Both the position numbers and the translations under genes were made by a program. From WRMS01 sp038562165 (lineage in GTDB: Bacteria; Bacillota; Peptococcia; DRI-13; UBA5745): 64,000 nucleotides of DNA. Positions 16,131 to 26,256 of this stretch are shown here, one piece after another. Each line of letters begins with the position of its first letter. Positions within the stretch are counted from its first letter, which is position 1. The stretch lies in NCBI GenBank assembly GCA_038562165.1, contig JBCFAO010000007.1, forward strand, positions 41,284-105,283, written 5' to 3'. The notes under the pieces are model-generated. The model was not told the origin of the DNA and ran no database searches. It saw only the letters and a list, made by a program, of their open reading frames with translations.

Positions 16131-17429
16131 ATGGCCCCTATTCTTTTGTTTGCAGCTCTGCTTATCTTTATTGCCCTCAGCGTACCCATCGGTGTCGCCC
16201 TTGGTCTGGCCACATTATTGACCATGGTGTTGACCAGCAATATTCCGGTGGTGATGATCACCCAAAATGCCTTCGCCGCCCTTGACTCTTTTCCTCTTCT
16301 GGCTATCCCGTTTTTTATTTTGGCAGGCAACCTGATGTCTCAAGGCGGTATTTCAAAGCGCATTGTAGCTTTTGCCAACAGCATGATCGGTAATGTAACC
16401 GGCGGCCTGGGTACAGTAACGGTTATTGCCTGCATGTTCTTTGCGGCCATTTCAGGCTCCGGTCCGGCAACGGTTTCAGCCATCGGCGCAATGATGATCC
16501 CCGAAATGGAAAAAAGCGGCTACAGCCGCAGCTATGCCACAGGTCTGACTGCCGTGGCCGGCACCATCGGCGTCATCATTCCGCCTTCTATCCCCTTCGT
16601 GATCTATGGGGTCGTAACGGGGCAATCCATAGGGGAGCTTTTTCTTGCCGGCATTATTCCCGGAATTATGATCGGCTTTGCCCTCATTTTTGTTAACCTG
16701 CTTCTCTCAAAAAAACAGGGTTACAAAGGTTCCAGCCTACCTGAAGGCCAAAACCGGGGCTGCGGCTATATGCTCTCAACATTTTTAAACTCTTTTTGGG
16801 CCCTTTTGACTCCGGTCATTGTCCTGGGCGGTATTTACGGCGGTATTTTTACACCCACTGAATCCGCCGTCATCGCTATTGTCTATTCCCTGTTCGTGGG
16901 CAAATTCTTCTTCAAGGAAATGACCATGAAAATCTTTATTGATTCAGTCAGGGAAACCGCCGTCATGACCGGTATTACCTTGTTTACCATCGGCCTTTCC
17001 ATGTCCTTTGCCAGCTATCTGACCATGGAGCAGATTCCCGTCCGCATTGCAAACTTTATCACGTCATTGACCGACAGCAAGTTTTTCATCTTGCTGCTCA
17101 TCAACATCTTCCTTCTGATCGTAGGCTGCTTCGTGGACAACATTTCCTCCATGATTATTCTGACGCCGGTGTTTATGCCCATCATCACCCAATTCGGCGT
17201 ACATCCCGTACATTTCGGTATTTTCATGACAGTGGCCCTGGCCATCGGTTTTGTGACGCCGCCTTACGGCGCTAATCTATTTATTGCTTCGGCGGTATCC
17301 CGCCTCAAGCTTGAGCAGATTGTGCCCAGCGCCCTGCCGTTTTTAATAGCCCTGCTTGTGTGCCTTCTGCTTATCACCTATTTCCCGCAGATCAGCCTGT
17401 TTTTACCTAATCTGCTCTTCGGCAAGTAA
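16131..17429 (+). CDS. TRAP transporter large permease (DctM family)
   Basis: Main membrane subunit catalysing Na+-driven uptake with DctP and DctQ. The 432-residue protein has about twelve hydrophobic segments and family motifs LLAIPFFILAGNLMSQGGIS, AISGSGPATVSAIGAMMIP, VIIPPSIPFVIYGVVTGQSI, GIFTPTESAVIAIVYSLFVG and VTPPYGANLFIASAVS. The start codon follows the DctQ stop immediately and the DctQ end supplies GAGGAGG as ribosome site. Confidence 0.95.
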   Translation: MAPILLFAALLIFIALSVPIGVALGLATLLTMVLTSNIPVVMITQNAFAALDSFPLLAIPFFILAGNLMSQGGISKRIVAFANSMIGNVTGGLGTVTVIACMFFAAISGSGPATVSAIGAMMIPEMEKSGYSRSYATGLTAVAGTIGVIIPPSIPFVIYGVVTGQSIGELFLAGIIPGIMIGFALIFVNLLLSKKQGYKGSSLPEGQNRGCGYMLSTFLNSFWALLTPVIVLGGIYGGIFTPTESAVIAIVYSLFVGKFFFKEMTMKIFIDSVRETAVMTGITLFTIGLSMSFASYLTMEQIPVRIANFITSLTDSKFFILLLINIFLLIVGCFVDNISSMIILTPVFMPIITQFGVHPVHFGIFMTVALAIGFVTPPYGANLFIASAVSRLKLEQIVPSALPFLIALLVCLLLITYFPQISLFLPNLLFGK

Positions 17430-17440
17430 AGGAGACGCAA

Positions 17441-18847
17441 ATGAACACGGAAATTAAAGCATACCTTCAACAATGGCTCCGGGATAACCGGCAGGAGTTC
17501 TATCAGCTTGCGGACTACATATGGGATAACCCGGAGCTGGGGCTGGAGGAGTTTAAGGCCTGCACTGCAATCAAAGGACTTTTGGAAAAACATGGCTTTA
17601 CCGTCGCAACCGGCCTTGCCGGCATGCCCACCTCTATGATTGCATCCTACGGCAGCTCCGGTCCAAAGGTGGGCATCAACGTAGAATATGACTGCCTGCC
17701 CGGCCTGTCCCAGAAAGCGGATAGCGACCATCCCGACCCGGTTATTCCCGGCGCCCCGGGACAGGGCTGCGGCCACAACATTCTCGGTTCGACAGCGGTT
17801 TTTGCAGGGGTCGCCTTGCGTTATGCCTTTGAACAATTCGGCATCAATGCAACCCTCAAACTGTTCGGCTCCCCTGCCGAAGAATTCAGCGTAGGCAAGC
17901 CCCACATGGGGCGGGCCGGCCTTTACCGTGACATCGACTTCTTTATCGACTGGCACCCATGGAATTATAACCGGGCCGACTACGACACCTGCAACAGTGT
18001 TTTCAGCGTCAAGTATCACTGGCGGGGCAAGACCGCCCACGGCGCCGCTCCCTGGGAGGGCAGAAGCGCAATGGATGCGGGCATGCTATTCGGCCACGCA
18101 GTAGAAATCCTGCGGGAACATTTGATTTCTGCACCTGCGGATTCCGCCAATACGGTCAACTACAATTTCAGCGATACCGGCCCCGAATTTCCCAATATCG
18201 TGCCGGATCGGGCAAGTATTTGGCTATACGGGCGCTTCAACGAAATCGGGCAAGCCGAGGACGCCCTGCGGCGCATTACCCTCTGTGCGGAAGGGGCGGC
18301 TATGGCCACCGAGACTACGGTGGAACGTGAGATACTCACCTTTACCCACAATAAGCTTCCCAATAAGACGCTGTCCCAGGTGGTTCACCGCAATTTTGCA
18401 GCCTATGGCCCGCCGGATTTCACCTCCGGGGAGCAGGACTTTGTCAAAGGCATGCAAAAAAATGCAGGCCTTGAACCGGTAGGCTTGGATACCGACCTTA
18501 AGGAATTCGGTCCCTCCGGCACCTGCATCTGCGATACCTCCGAGTTTTCCTGGAATGCACCCTACACTACCTTTTGGATGACCATGGCGCCGGCCGGCGG
18601 CTGGCATAACTGGATGGTCACAGCCTGTGCGGGCAACTCCATCGGCAAAAAGACCATGGACAAAGCAAGTCTTGTCATGGCAGCCTCCGTAGCGGATATT
18701 TTATCGGAACCAGGCCTTATTGCCAAGGCCAAAGACGAGCTTAAAGAGCGCCTGAACGGACGCACATATCAGGGCCTGCTGCCTGATACGGTGAAGCCCC
18801 CCCTGGGCATGAACAAGGCTATCATGCAGAAGTATTTTCCCCAATAA
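17441..18847 (+). CDS. M20-family amidohydrolase (AbgB-like)
   Basis: Metal-dependent hydrolase of the M20D/AbgB group, which cleaves amide bonds of N-acyl or aminobenzoyl-glutamate-type compounds. The 468-residue protein shows YIWDNPELGLEEFKA near the N terminus (His replaced by Asp in the usual HxxPEL), a metal-site block GQGCGHNILGSTAVFAGVAL (about 107-126), GSPAEEFSVGKPHMGRAG with the catalytic Glu pair, the dimerisation domain opening WRGKTAHGAAPWEGRSAMDA, and a late WHNWMVTACAG. It lies eleven bases after dctM, so it probably acts on the substrate the TRAP system imports. The true substrate is unknown. Confidence 0.88.
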   Translation: MNTEIKAYLQQWLRDNRQEFYQLADYIWDNPELGLEEFKACTAIKGLLEKHGFTVATGLAGMPTSMIASYGSSGPKVGINVEYDCLPGLSQKADSDHPDPVIPGAPGQGCGHNILGSTAVFAGVALRYAFEQFGINATLKLFGSPAEEFSVGKPHMGRAGLYRDIDFFIDWHPWNYNRADYDTCNSVFSVKYHWRGKTAHGAAPWEGRSAMDAGMLFGHAVEILREHLISAPADSANTVNYNFSDTGPEFPNIVPDRASIWLYGRFNEIGQAEDALRRITLCAEGAAMATETTVEREILTFTHNKLPNKTLSQVVHRNFAAYGPPDFTSGEQDFVKGMQKNAGLEPVGLDTDLKEFGPSGTCICDTSEFSWNAPYTTFWMTMAPAGGWHNWMVTACAGNSIGKKTMDKASLVMAASVADILSEPGLIAKAKDELKERLNGRTYQGLLPDTVKPPLGMNKAIMQKYFPQ

Positions 18848-18867
18848 GATAATAAGGAGGCCCGTTT

Positions 18868-20145
18868 ATGGCGGTCTTTCATCTGCCTTACGGAGACGGC
18901 AAAATAGAATTCACCCTTGAGGATCAACGGATTGCAGGCGTGTTAGGTTCGCAAATACATGACCTTAAGCCTAAGGGGGATGAACGGGAGATGGTTCGCT
19001 ATGCACTGGAGCATCCCCTCGGCGCTTCCCGGCTCAGTGAGCTTGCCAAAGGCAAAAAGCACATCGCCATTATTTCCAGCGACCACACCCGGCCGGTACC
19101 AAGCCGCATCATTATGCCCCAGCTCCTCAAGGAAATCCGCACAGGCAACCCGGCAGCAGAAATCACCATAGTGATTGCAACGGGCTGCCATCGCCGGACC
19201 ACGAAGCAGGAAATTCAGGAGAAATACGGCAGCGAGATAGCAGAACGGGAAACCTTTCTCATTCATGACTGCAAAACCGATGATCTTGTGCATCTGGGGA
19301 AGCTGCCCTCCGGCGGCCCCCTATTAGTCAACGGCATTGTAGGACGCTGCGATCTGCTGGTAGCGGAAGGCTTTATTGAACCCCATCTTTCGGCAGGCTT
19401 TTCCGGCGGCAGAAAAAGCCTGCTGCCGGGTATTGCCAGCTACAAATCGGTGATGTCCTTCCATAGCGGATCAATTCTATCAAGCCCTTGCGCACGGACA
19501 GGAATACTGAAACACAATCCTGTTCACGAGGATTCCCTTTGGGCGGCAAAGGCTGCCAAATTGGCCTTTATCTGCAACGTAGTACTCAACGAAAACAAAG
19601 AAATCGTCTGCGCCGTAGCAGGCGGTTTTGAAGAAGCCCATGCTGCCGGTTGTGCTTTTTTGCAGGAGCACTGCATCGTAGATGCAGTGCCCGCAGAAAT
19701 CGTGGTCACCACAAACGGCGGCTACCCGTTGGATCAGGACCTATATCAGGCAGTCAAAGGGATGACGGCGGCTGAGGCCACCGTAAAACCCGGCGGTGTC
19801 ATTATTATGCTGGCCCAGTCCCGCTGCGGCCACGGCAGCCAGGCTTTTTACAATATGTTTCTTGAAGAAAATAACCCCGCCCGCCTGCTGGAAACAATCT
19901 TAGCCATACCGCCGGAGCAGACGAAAATGGACCAGTGGGAAGCACAAATCCTTGCCCGCATACTGGCCCGGACTCCGGTGATCTACATATCCCGGCTGCC
20001 GGACACAATGGTTAGGGAGTTTGGGATGATTCCGGCCGGCTCCCTTGAGGAGGCCATGGACAAAGCGGAAAATCTGCTGCAAAACCCAAAGGCGAAAGTA
20101 ACGGTGATCCCCAACGGCATTGCCGTCATCGTAAAACCGTTATAG
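18868..20145 (+). CDS. LarA-like nickel-pincer racemase/epimerase
   Basis: Member of the LarA (DUF2088) family. Lactate racemase and related 2-hydroxyacid racemases of this family use a nickel-pincer nucleotide. The residues known to matter in Lactobacillus LarA are present at almost the same positions: Asp72 and Arg75 in SDHTRP, His108 in GCHRRTT, His173 in EPHLSAGFSGGRKS, Lys183 in the same block (the cofactor attachment site), and His199 in MSFHSG. The 425-residue length is normal. No larB, larC or larE cofactor genes are in the window. It is the last gene of the TRAP operon, suggesting that a 2-hydroxy acid is released by the amidohydrolase; this link is inference. Its stop lies only four bases from the convergent gltD stop. 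Confidence 0.88.
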   Translation: MAVFHLPYGDGKIEFTLEDQRIAGVLGSQIHDLKPKGDEREMVRYALEHPLGASRLSELAKGKKHIAIISSDHTRPVPSRIIMPQLLKEIRTGNPAAEITIVIATGCHRRTTKQEIQEKYGSEIAERETFLIHDCKTDDLVHLGKLPSGGPLLVNGIVGRCDLLVAEGFIEPHLSAGFSGGRKSLLPGIASYKSVMSFHSGSILSSPCARTGILKHNPVHEDSLWAAKAAKLAFICNVVLNENKEIVCAVAGGFEEAHAAGCAFLQEHCIVDAVPAEIVVTTNGGYPLDQDLYQAVKGMTAAEATVKPGGVIIMLAQSRCGHGSQAFYNMFLEENNPARLLETILAIPPEQTKMDQWEAQILARILARTPVIYISRLPDTMVREFGMIPAGSLEEAMDKAENLLQNPKAKVTVIPNGIAVIVKPL

Positions 20146-20149
20146 CAAT

Positions 20150-21631
20150 CTACAGGTTGGTATAGCCCATAAGATATTCGTCAACCTCCTTGGCCGCCAG
20201 CCGTCCTTCCGCAATAGCCCAAACAACCAGGGACTGGCCCCGGCGCATATCCCCGGCAGCAAAAACCTTATCCACTCCCGTACTGTATTTGCCTTGGGCG
20301 GTTTGCACATTGCTGCGCCCATCCCGCAAAAGACCGAAGGATTCCGGAACATAATCCTCGGGGCCGAGAAAGCCCGCCGCAATCAGCAGCAAATCGCAGG
20401 GAACCGTTTTTTCCGAGCCGGGGATTTCCGTCATCACCATTTTCCCGTCCTTGTTTTCAGGTTTAAGCGATACCGTAAGTATAGATTTTACATTGCCCCC
20501 ATCGTCGGTCATGAGTTCCTTAACCGTGGTCTGGTAAATACGGGGATCCGCGCCAAACACCGCAATGGCTTCCTCCTGGCCATAATCAGTCTTGCAGACG
20601 AAAGGCCACTGGGGCCAGGGATTATTTTCCCCCCGCTGGTCGGGCAGCTTCGGCATCATCTCAATTTGCACAACGGATTTGCAGCCCTGGCGAATGGAAG
20701 TGCCAACACAATCGTTGCCTGTGTCGCCGCCGCCAATGATCACCACCTGCTTGCCCTTGGCGCTTATATACTTGCCGTCCTTGAGGCCTGAGTTCAAAAG
20801 GCTCTTCGTGGTTGCTCCCAGAAAATCCACGGCAAAATGAACGCCCCCTGCCTCCCGGTTTTTGGCGGCCAGGTCCCGGGGCTTTTTGGCTCCGCAGCAC
20901 AGGATTATTGCATCGCAGCTTTCCAGCAGCTCCTTGGCTGCTATGTCTTTGCCAACGTCAATGCCGGTGCGGAATTCAACGCCTTCTGCCGTCATCAGCC
21001 TGACCCGGCGCTCTACGATCTCTTTTTCCAGCTTCATATTGGGGATGCCATACATAAGCAGCCCGCCTATACGGTCCTCCCGCTCAAATACGGTGACACT
21101 GTGGCCCCTCAGGTTAAGCTGGTCCGCCGCAGCCAGCCCTGCCGGCCCCGAGCCCACAACAGCCACCTTTTTCCCGGTACGCACTCTCGGTATCCGGGGA
21201 GCTACAACGCCGGCTGAGAAACCATCCTCAATTATGCCCAGCTCATTTTCCTTGATGGTTACCGGATTGCCGTTTAAACCACAGGTACATGCCGCCTCAC
21301 ACAAAGCGGGACATACCCGCCCGGTGAACTCCGGGAAATTATTGGTCTTATGCAGCCTTTTAAGAGCCTGTTTGAAGCTGCCGTTATACACCAGGTCATT
21401 CCACTCGGGAATCAGATTATGCAGGGGGCAGCCGGACACGGCTCCCCCAAGCAGCACCATGCCAAACTGACAGTAGGGCACGCCGCATTCCATACAGCGG
21501 GCTCCCTGTTTTTGCCGCTGCTCCTTGGGGAGCATAGGATGAAATTCCCTCCAGTGCTTGATTCTTGCCAGCGGCTCCTCGGCAGGATTACCGCAGCGTT
21601 CATATTCCAAAAATCCAGTGGGCTTTCCCAT
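20150..21631 (-). CDS. gltD: Glutamate synthase, small subunit
   Basis: FAD/iron-sulfur subunit that feeds reducing power (usually NADPH) to GltB. The 493-residue protein begins MGKPTGFLEYERC, has the Cys-rich N-terminal region (QGARCMECGVPYC; RVCPALCEAACTCGLNG), a first nucleotide-binding fold VAVVGSGPAGLAAADQLN and a second VVIIGGGDTGNDCVG. It is the second gene of the gltBD pair, two bases after gltB, and converges on the LarA-like gene with no room for a terminator. Confidence 0.96.
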   Translation of the reverse strand: MGKPTGFLEYERCGNPAEEPLARIKHWREFHPMLPKEQRQKQGARCMECGVPYCQFGMVLLGGAVSGCPLHNLIPEWNDLVYNGSFKQALKRLHKTNNFPEFTGRVCPALCEAACTCGLNGNPVTIKENELGIIEDGFSAGVVAPRIPRVRTGKKVAVVGSGPAGLAAADQLNLRGHSVTVFEREDRIGGLLMYGIPNMKLEKEIVERRVRLMTAEGVEFRTGIDVGKDIAAKELLESCDAIILCCGAKKPRDLAAKNREAGGVHFAVDFLGATTKSLLNSGLKDGKYISAKGKQVVIIGGGDTGNDCVGTSIRQGCKSVVQIEMMPKLPDQRGENNPWPQWPFVCKTDYGQEEAIAVFGADPRIYQTTVKELMTDDGGNVKSILTVSLKPENKDGKMVMTEIPGSEKTVPCDLLLIAAGFLGPEDYVPESFGLLRDGRSNVQTAQGKYSTGVDKVFAAGDMRRGQSLVVWAIAEGRLAAKEVDEYLMGYTNL

Positions 21632-21633
21632 AG

Positions 21634-24600
21634 CTACTCTTTCCCTCCCCTTGTATTCGCATAAAACGCTTCAATTTTCGCCTGCTCCGGATCCAGACCC
21701 CTTTCCTCAAAAAGGACTATAGAACGCAGCATTTTATCGTAATCATGGGGCAGTATTTTCTTAAAGCAATGAGCTTTTGCCTCCAGATCAGCCAGAATTT
21801 CCTTGCCCTTTACCGATCCGGTCATAGCCACATGCTCTTCAATCATGACCCTTATCTCTTCAACATCCTTCTTGTCCCTTACCTGTTCAAGACTTACCAT
21901 TTCTTTATTGACCCGCATATACAGCGTGCTGTCTTCATCCCAAACATAGGCGATTCCTCCGGACATGCCGGCAGCAAAATTTTTGCCGGTGCCGCCAAGG
22001 ACCACCACACGGCCGCCGGTCATGTATTCGCAGCCGTGGTCGCCTACGCCCTCCACAACGGCATAAGCGCCGGAGTTTCTGACGGCAAACCGTTCTCCGG
22101 CCACGCCGCTTATGAATGCCTTGCCGGAGGTAGCGCCATACAGGGCCACATTGCCTATGATAATATTTTCATGGGCCTTGTATTTTGCGGTTTTTGGCAA
22201 AAATACGGCAAGCTTTCCTCCGGAGAGGCCTTTGCCGAAATAATCGTTGCTGTCCCCTTCCAGCGTTATGGTCAGCCCTTTGGGAATAAAGGCCCCAAAG
22301 GATTGGCCGCCGCCGCCCTGGCAATTTATGGTGAAGGTGTCCTCGGGCAATGCTTCGCCGTGATAACGGGTAATATCAGACCCCAGAATAGTCCCCAGGG
22401 TACGGTCCGTACTGGAAACTTTCACCGCCACCGATTTTTTCCTGCCCTTTTCCAGGGCGGCTCCCAACTCTTTTAAAAGCACTTTCATATCCATGGTCTC
22501 TTCCAGTTTGAAATCATAAATATCGGCGCCGTCAAAATGGGTTTTAACCTTAGTTCCCTGGTAAGGATTATACAAAATAGCGGACATATCCACCGTAGCG
22601 GCCCTTTCGTTTACGGCTTTTTCCCGTACCTTCAGGAGATCGCTGCGGCCCACCAGCTCTTCAACAGTCCTTACGCCAAGATTCGCCATATGCTCCCGCA
22701 ATTCTTCCGCGATAAAACGCATGAAATTTACCACGTATTCCGGCTTACCCTTAAAGCGCCGGCGCAGCTCCGGGTTTTGGGTAGCAACCCCCACGGGGCA
22801 GGTATCCAAGTCACATACCCGCATCATCACGCAACCCATGGTAACCAAAGGAGCCGTGGCAAAACCAAATTCCTCCGCTCCCAGCATACAGGCAATAGCT
22901 ACATCCCGGCCGCTCATCAGCTTGCCGTCGGTCTCGATGACCACCCTTGAGCGCAGGCCGTTCTGGATAAGGGTCTGGTGAGTTTCGGCAAGACCCAGCT
23001 CCCAGGGCAGACCCGCATGGTGGATGGAGCTTTGGGGCGCCGCTCCCGTACCGCCGTCATAGCCGGAGATCAGCACCACCTGGGCGCCGGCTTTAGCCAC
23101 GCCGGAGGCAATGGTGCCTACCCCTGCCTCGGAAACCAGCTTGACGGATATTCTGGCAAACCTGTTGGCATTTTTAAGGTCGTAGATCAACTGGGCCAAA
23201 TCCTCAATGGAATAGATATCATGGTGGGGTGGCGGCGATATCAAGGTAACCCCGGGAGTAGAATAGCGGGTTTTGGCAATCCAGGGATAGACCTTCTTGC
23301 CGGGCAGATGGCCTCCTTCGCCGGGCTTGGCCCCCTGGGCCATTTTGATTTGAACTTCCCTGGCGCTGACTAAATATTCGCTGGTCACTCCAAAGCGGCC
23401 CGATGCCACCTGCTTAATATATGAGCACTTATCGGAATGGAGTCTTTCCGGCATTTCTCCGCCTTCGCCGCTGTTGGACTTTGCCCCAAGGCTGTTCATG
23501 GCCACAGCCAAACATTCATGGGCCTCCTGGGATATGGAGCCATAGCTCATGGCCCCCGTCTTAAACCGCTTGACAATGGAGTCAACGCTTTCCACCTCCG
23601 CAAGAGGGATGGGCTCATCCAGATATTTCATTGCCAGCAAGCCCCGGAGGGTATGGGGCAGAGTCTCGTCATCCACCAGCTTGCTGTATTGTTTAAATAG
23701 ATGATAATCTCCCCGCCTTGCAGCCTCTTGAAGTAAATGGATGGTCTGGGGGTTGTACATATGGTCTTCCTGGCCGGCCCGGGATTTGTGCAGCCCCCTG
23801 CTGTCCAGGGTATCGTCAACGCCCAGGCCCAGGGGATCAAAAGCTCTTGTGTGGTTGTTGTCCACCAAGGCTTCGATCTCTTTAAGGCCAATGCCGCCCA
23901 CCCGGGATATGGTATTGGTGAAATATTCGTCCACAACGCCTTTATCTATACCGATAGCCTCAAAAATTTGGGCTGACTGGTAAGACTGTATGGTGGATAT
24001 GCCCATCTTGGAAGCGATTTTGACTATGCCATGGAGGATAGCGTCGTTATAATCGTCCACAGCCGTATGATAATCCTTGTCCAGCAGTTCCTCTTCAATA
24101 AGCTCGCCTATGGTTTCCTGAGCAAGGTAGGGGTTAATGGCCCGGGCGCCGTAGCCCAAAAGGGTGGCAAAATGATGAACATCCCGGGGCTCCCCGCTTT
24201 CCAGAATAATCGATATAGCCGTACGCTTCTTCGTGCGGACAAGGTACTGCTCCATAGCGGATACCGCCAGCAGGGAAGGAATGGCCAGATGGTTTTCGTC
24301 AACCCCCCTGTCCGACATGATGATAATATTTGCCCCATTACGGTAAGCCCTGTCCGCCGCCATAAACAGATGGTCAAGAGCTCTCTTCATGGGGGTATTT
24401 TTGTAGTAAAGCATGGATATGGTTTCCACACAAAATCCCGGTTTCTTCATACCCTTTATCTTCATCAGATCCACAGAGGTTAAAATCGGGTTTCTAATCT
24501 GGACCGCCCGGCAGTTTTCCGGCTTTTCCTCCAGCAGGTTGCCGTCATCCCCTATATATACGGTAGTATCGGTAACGATTTCCTCCCTGATGGCGTCAAG

Positions 24601-26184
24601 GGGCGGATTAGTCACCTGGGCAAAAAGCTGCTTAAAGTAGTTGAAAAGGGGCTGCTCATGGCCGGAAAGCACGGCAAGAGGTATATCAATACCCATAGCT
24701 GCGGTAGGCTCGGCGCCGTTTTTAGCCAAGGGCAAAATTCTCCGGTGCACTTCTTCATAGGTATAGCCGAAGGCCTTTTGCAGCTTAATCCGCTGCTCCT
24801 TTGAGCTTACTTCCACCTTGCGGTTGGGAATGGCCAGATCCCTGAGCCTTACCATATAACGGTCCAGCCATTCGCCGTAAGGCTTTGCCGAGGCATAAGT
24901 CTCTTTAAGCTCCTTGTCGTCTACAATACGGCCCTTTACGGTATCCACCAGCAGCATTTTTCCGGGCTGCAGCCTTGACTTTTTCACAATATGGGCCGGA
25001 TCGATATCCAGCACTCCCACCTCCGAGGCAAGGATGAGCTGGTCTTTGTCCGTTACATAATAGCGGGAAGGTCTGAGGCCATTGCGGTCCAATACGGCCC
25101 CCACGCTGTCGCCGTCGGAGAACAGAATGGAAGCGGGGCCGTCCCAGGGCTCCATAAGTATTGCGTAATATTGATAAAGATCCCGTTTGATTTTGCTGAT
25201 ATTTTCGTCATGGGCCCAAGGCTCCGGAATGGTGATCATCACGGCCAGGGGCAGTTCCATGCCGCTCATCATCAGAAACTCCAAAGTGTTGTCAAGCATA
25301 GCAGAGTCTGAACCCTCAATATTAATAACAGGGAATACCTTGTCCAGCTCCTTTTGCATAACCTGGCAGGACATGGTCTCCTCCCGGGCCAGCATCCTGT
25401 CGGCATTGCCTCTGATGGTGTTGATTTCGCCATTATGGCAGATAATGCGGTTGGGATGGGCTCTCTGCCAGGAAGGAGTAGTGTTTGTTGAAAAACGGGA
25501 ATGCACCGTAGCAATGGCCGTCTCATAATCTTCATCCTGCAGGTCCCGGTAAAAACGGCGAAGCTGGCCCACCATGAACATGCCCTTATATACAATAGTC
25601 CTGCTGGAAAAAGAGGGCACATAGGTATTATCGTTGGATTGCTCGAATATCCGGCGCACCACATAAAGCTTCCTGTCGAAAGCCAGGCCTTTTTCTACAT
25701 TAGAAGGACGCTTAACAAAGGCCTGCTCAATACAGGGCATTTTGTCCAAGGCCTTTTGACCAAGTATGCCGGGCTCTACGGGCACCCGGCGCCAGCCCAA
25801 AAATTCCATTCCCTCCCTTTCCACAATCAGCTCCAGCATTTTTTTAGCCTGATTGCGTTTCAAGGTGTCTTGGGGGAAAAAGAACATGCCTACGCCGTAA
25901 TCCCGCTCTCCGCCAATAGAAAAATCGCACCGCTCCGTGGCCTTTTTAAAGAACTTATGGGATATCTGCAGCAATATGCCGACGCCGTCTCCTGTCTTGC
26001 CCTCCGCATCCAGCCCTGCCCGATGCTCCAGTTTTTCTACAATCTTCAAGGCATCGTCAAGGGTCTGGTAGGTTTTAATGCCTTTGATGTTTACCACAGC
26101 GCCAATGCCGCAGGCATCGTGCTCAAATGCGGCGTCATATAAGCTTTGTTGCCGGATTCTTTCTCTTTCTTTCTTTTCTACCAT
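21634..26184 (-). CDS. gltB: Glutamate synthase, large subunit
   Basis: Converts glutamine and 2-oxoglutarate to two glutamates. The 1516-residue length is standard. The N-terminal glutaminase domain starts at the Cys in DACGIGAVVNIKG; the short propeptide before it would be removed in the mature enzyme. The central and synthase domains follow, with GLRPSRYYVT, SGYDGGTGAAPQSSIHHAG, the 3Fe-4S cysteines in CVMMRVCDLDTCPVG, and the C-terminal Gly-rich beta-helix (GLSGGKLAVFLPKTAKYKAH; MTGGRVVVLGGTGKNFAAG). It is the first gene of the gltBD pair. Upstream lies array 5. Confidence 0.97.
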   Translation of the reverse strand: MVEKKERERIRQQSLYDAAFEHDACGIGAVVNIKGIKTYQTLDDALKIVEKLEHRAGLDAEGKTGDGVGILLQISHKFFKKATERCDFSIGGERDYGVGMFFFPQDTLKRNQAKKMLELIVEREGMEFLGWRRVPVEPGILGQKALDKMPCIEQAFVKRPSNVEKGLAFDRKLYVVRRIFEQSNDNTYVPSFSSRTIVYKGMFMVGQLRRFYRDLQDEDYETAIATVHSRFSTNTTPSWQRAHPNRIICHNGEINTIRGNADRMLAREETMSCQVMQKELDKVFPVINIEGSDSAMLDNTLEFLMMSGMELPLAVMITIPEPWAHDENISKIKRDLYQYYAILMEPWDGPASILFSDGDSVGAVLDRNGLRPSRYYVTDKDQLILASEVGVLDIDPAHIVKKSRLQPGKMLLVDTVKGRIVDDKELKETYASAKPYGEWLDRYMVRLRDLAIPNRKVEVSSKEQRIKLQKAFGYTYEEVHRRILPLAKNGAEPTAAMGIDIPLAVLSGHEQPLFNYFKQLFAQVTNPPLDAIREEIVTDTTVYIGDDGNLLEEKPENCRAVQIRNPILTSVDLMKIKGMKKPGFCVETISMLYYKNTPMKRALDHLFMAADRAYRNGANIIIMSDRGVDENHLAIPSLLAVSAMEQYLVRTKKRTAISIILESGEPRDVHHFATLLGYGARAINPYLAQETIGELIEEELLDKDYHTAVDDYNDAILHGIVKIASKMGISTIQSYQSAQIFEAIGIDKGVVDEYFTNTISRVGGIGLKEIEALVDNNHTRAFDPLGLGVDDTLDSRGLHKSRAGQEDHMYNPQTIHLLQEAARRGDYHLFKQYSKLVDDETLPHTLRGLLAMKYLDEPIPLAEVESVDSIVKRFKTGAMSYGSISQEAHECLAVAMNSLGAKSNSGEGGEMPERLHSDKCSYIKQVASGRFGVTSEYLVSAREVQIKMAQGAKPGEGGHLPGKKVYPWIAKTRYSTPGVTLISPPPHHDIYSIEDLAQLIYDLKNANRFARISVKLVSEAGVGTIASGVAKAGAQVVLISGYDGGTGAAPQSSIHHAGLPWELGLAETHQTLIQNGLRSRVVIETDGKLMSGRDVAIACMLGAEEFGFATAPLVTMGCVMMRVCDLDTCPVGVATQNPELRRRFKGKPEYVVNFMRFIAEELREHMANLGVRTVEELVGRSDLLKVREKAVNERAATVDMSAILYNPYQGTKVKTHFDGADIYDFKLEETMDMKVLLKELGAALEKGRKKSVAVKVSSTDRTLGTILGSDITRYHGEALPEDTFTINCQGGGGQSFGAFIPKGLTITLEGDSNDYFGKGLSGGKLAVFLPKTAKYKAHENIIIGNVALYGATSGKAFISGVAGERFAVRNSGAYAVVEGVGDHGCEYMTGGRVVVLGGTGKNFAAGMSGGIAYVWDEDSTLYMRVNKEMVSLEQVRDKKDVEEIRVMIEEHVAMTGSVKGKEILADLEAKAHCFKKILPHDYDKMLRSIVLFEERGLDPEQAKIEAFYANTRGGKE

Positions 26185-26256
26185 GGTTCAAGGCCCCTTT
26201 CTTATGGGCGTCCGCCCCCACTGGCGAGGGTTTATAATTTGTGGACATTGGTTTTT

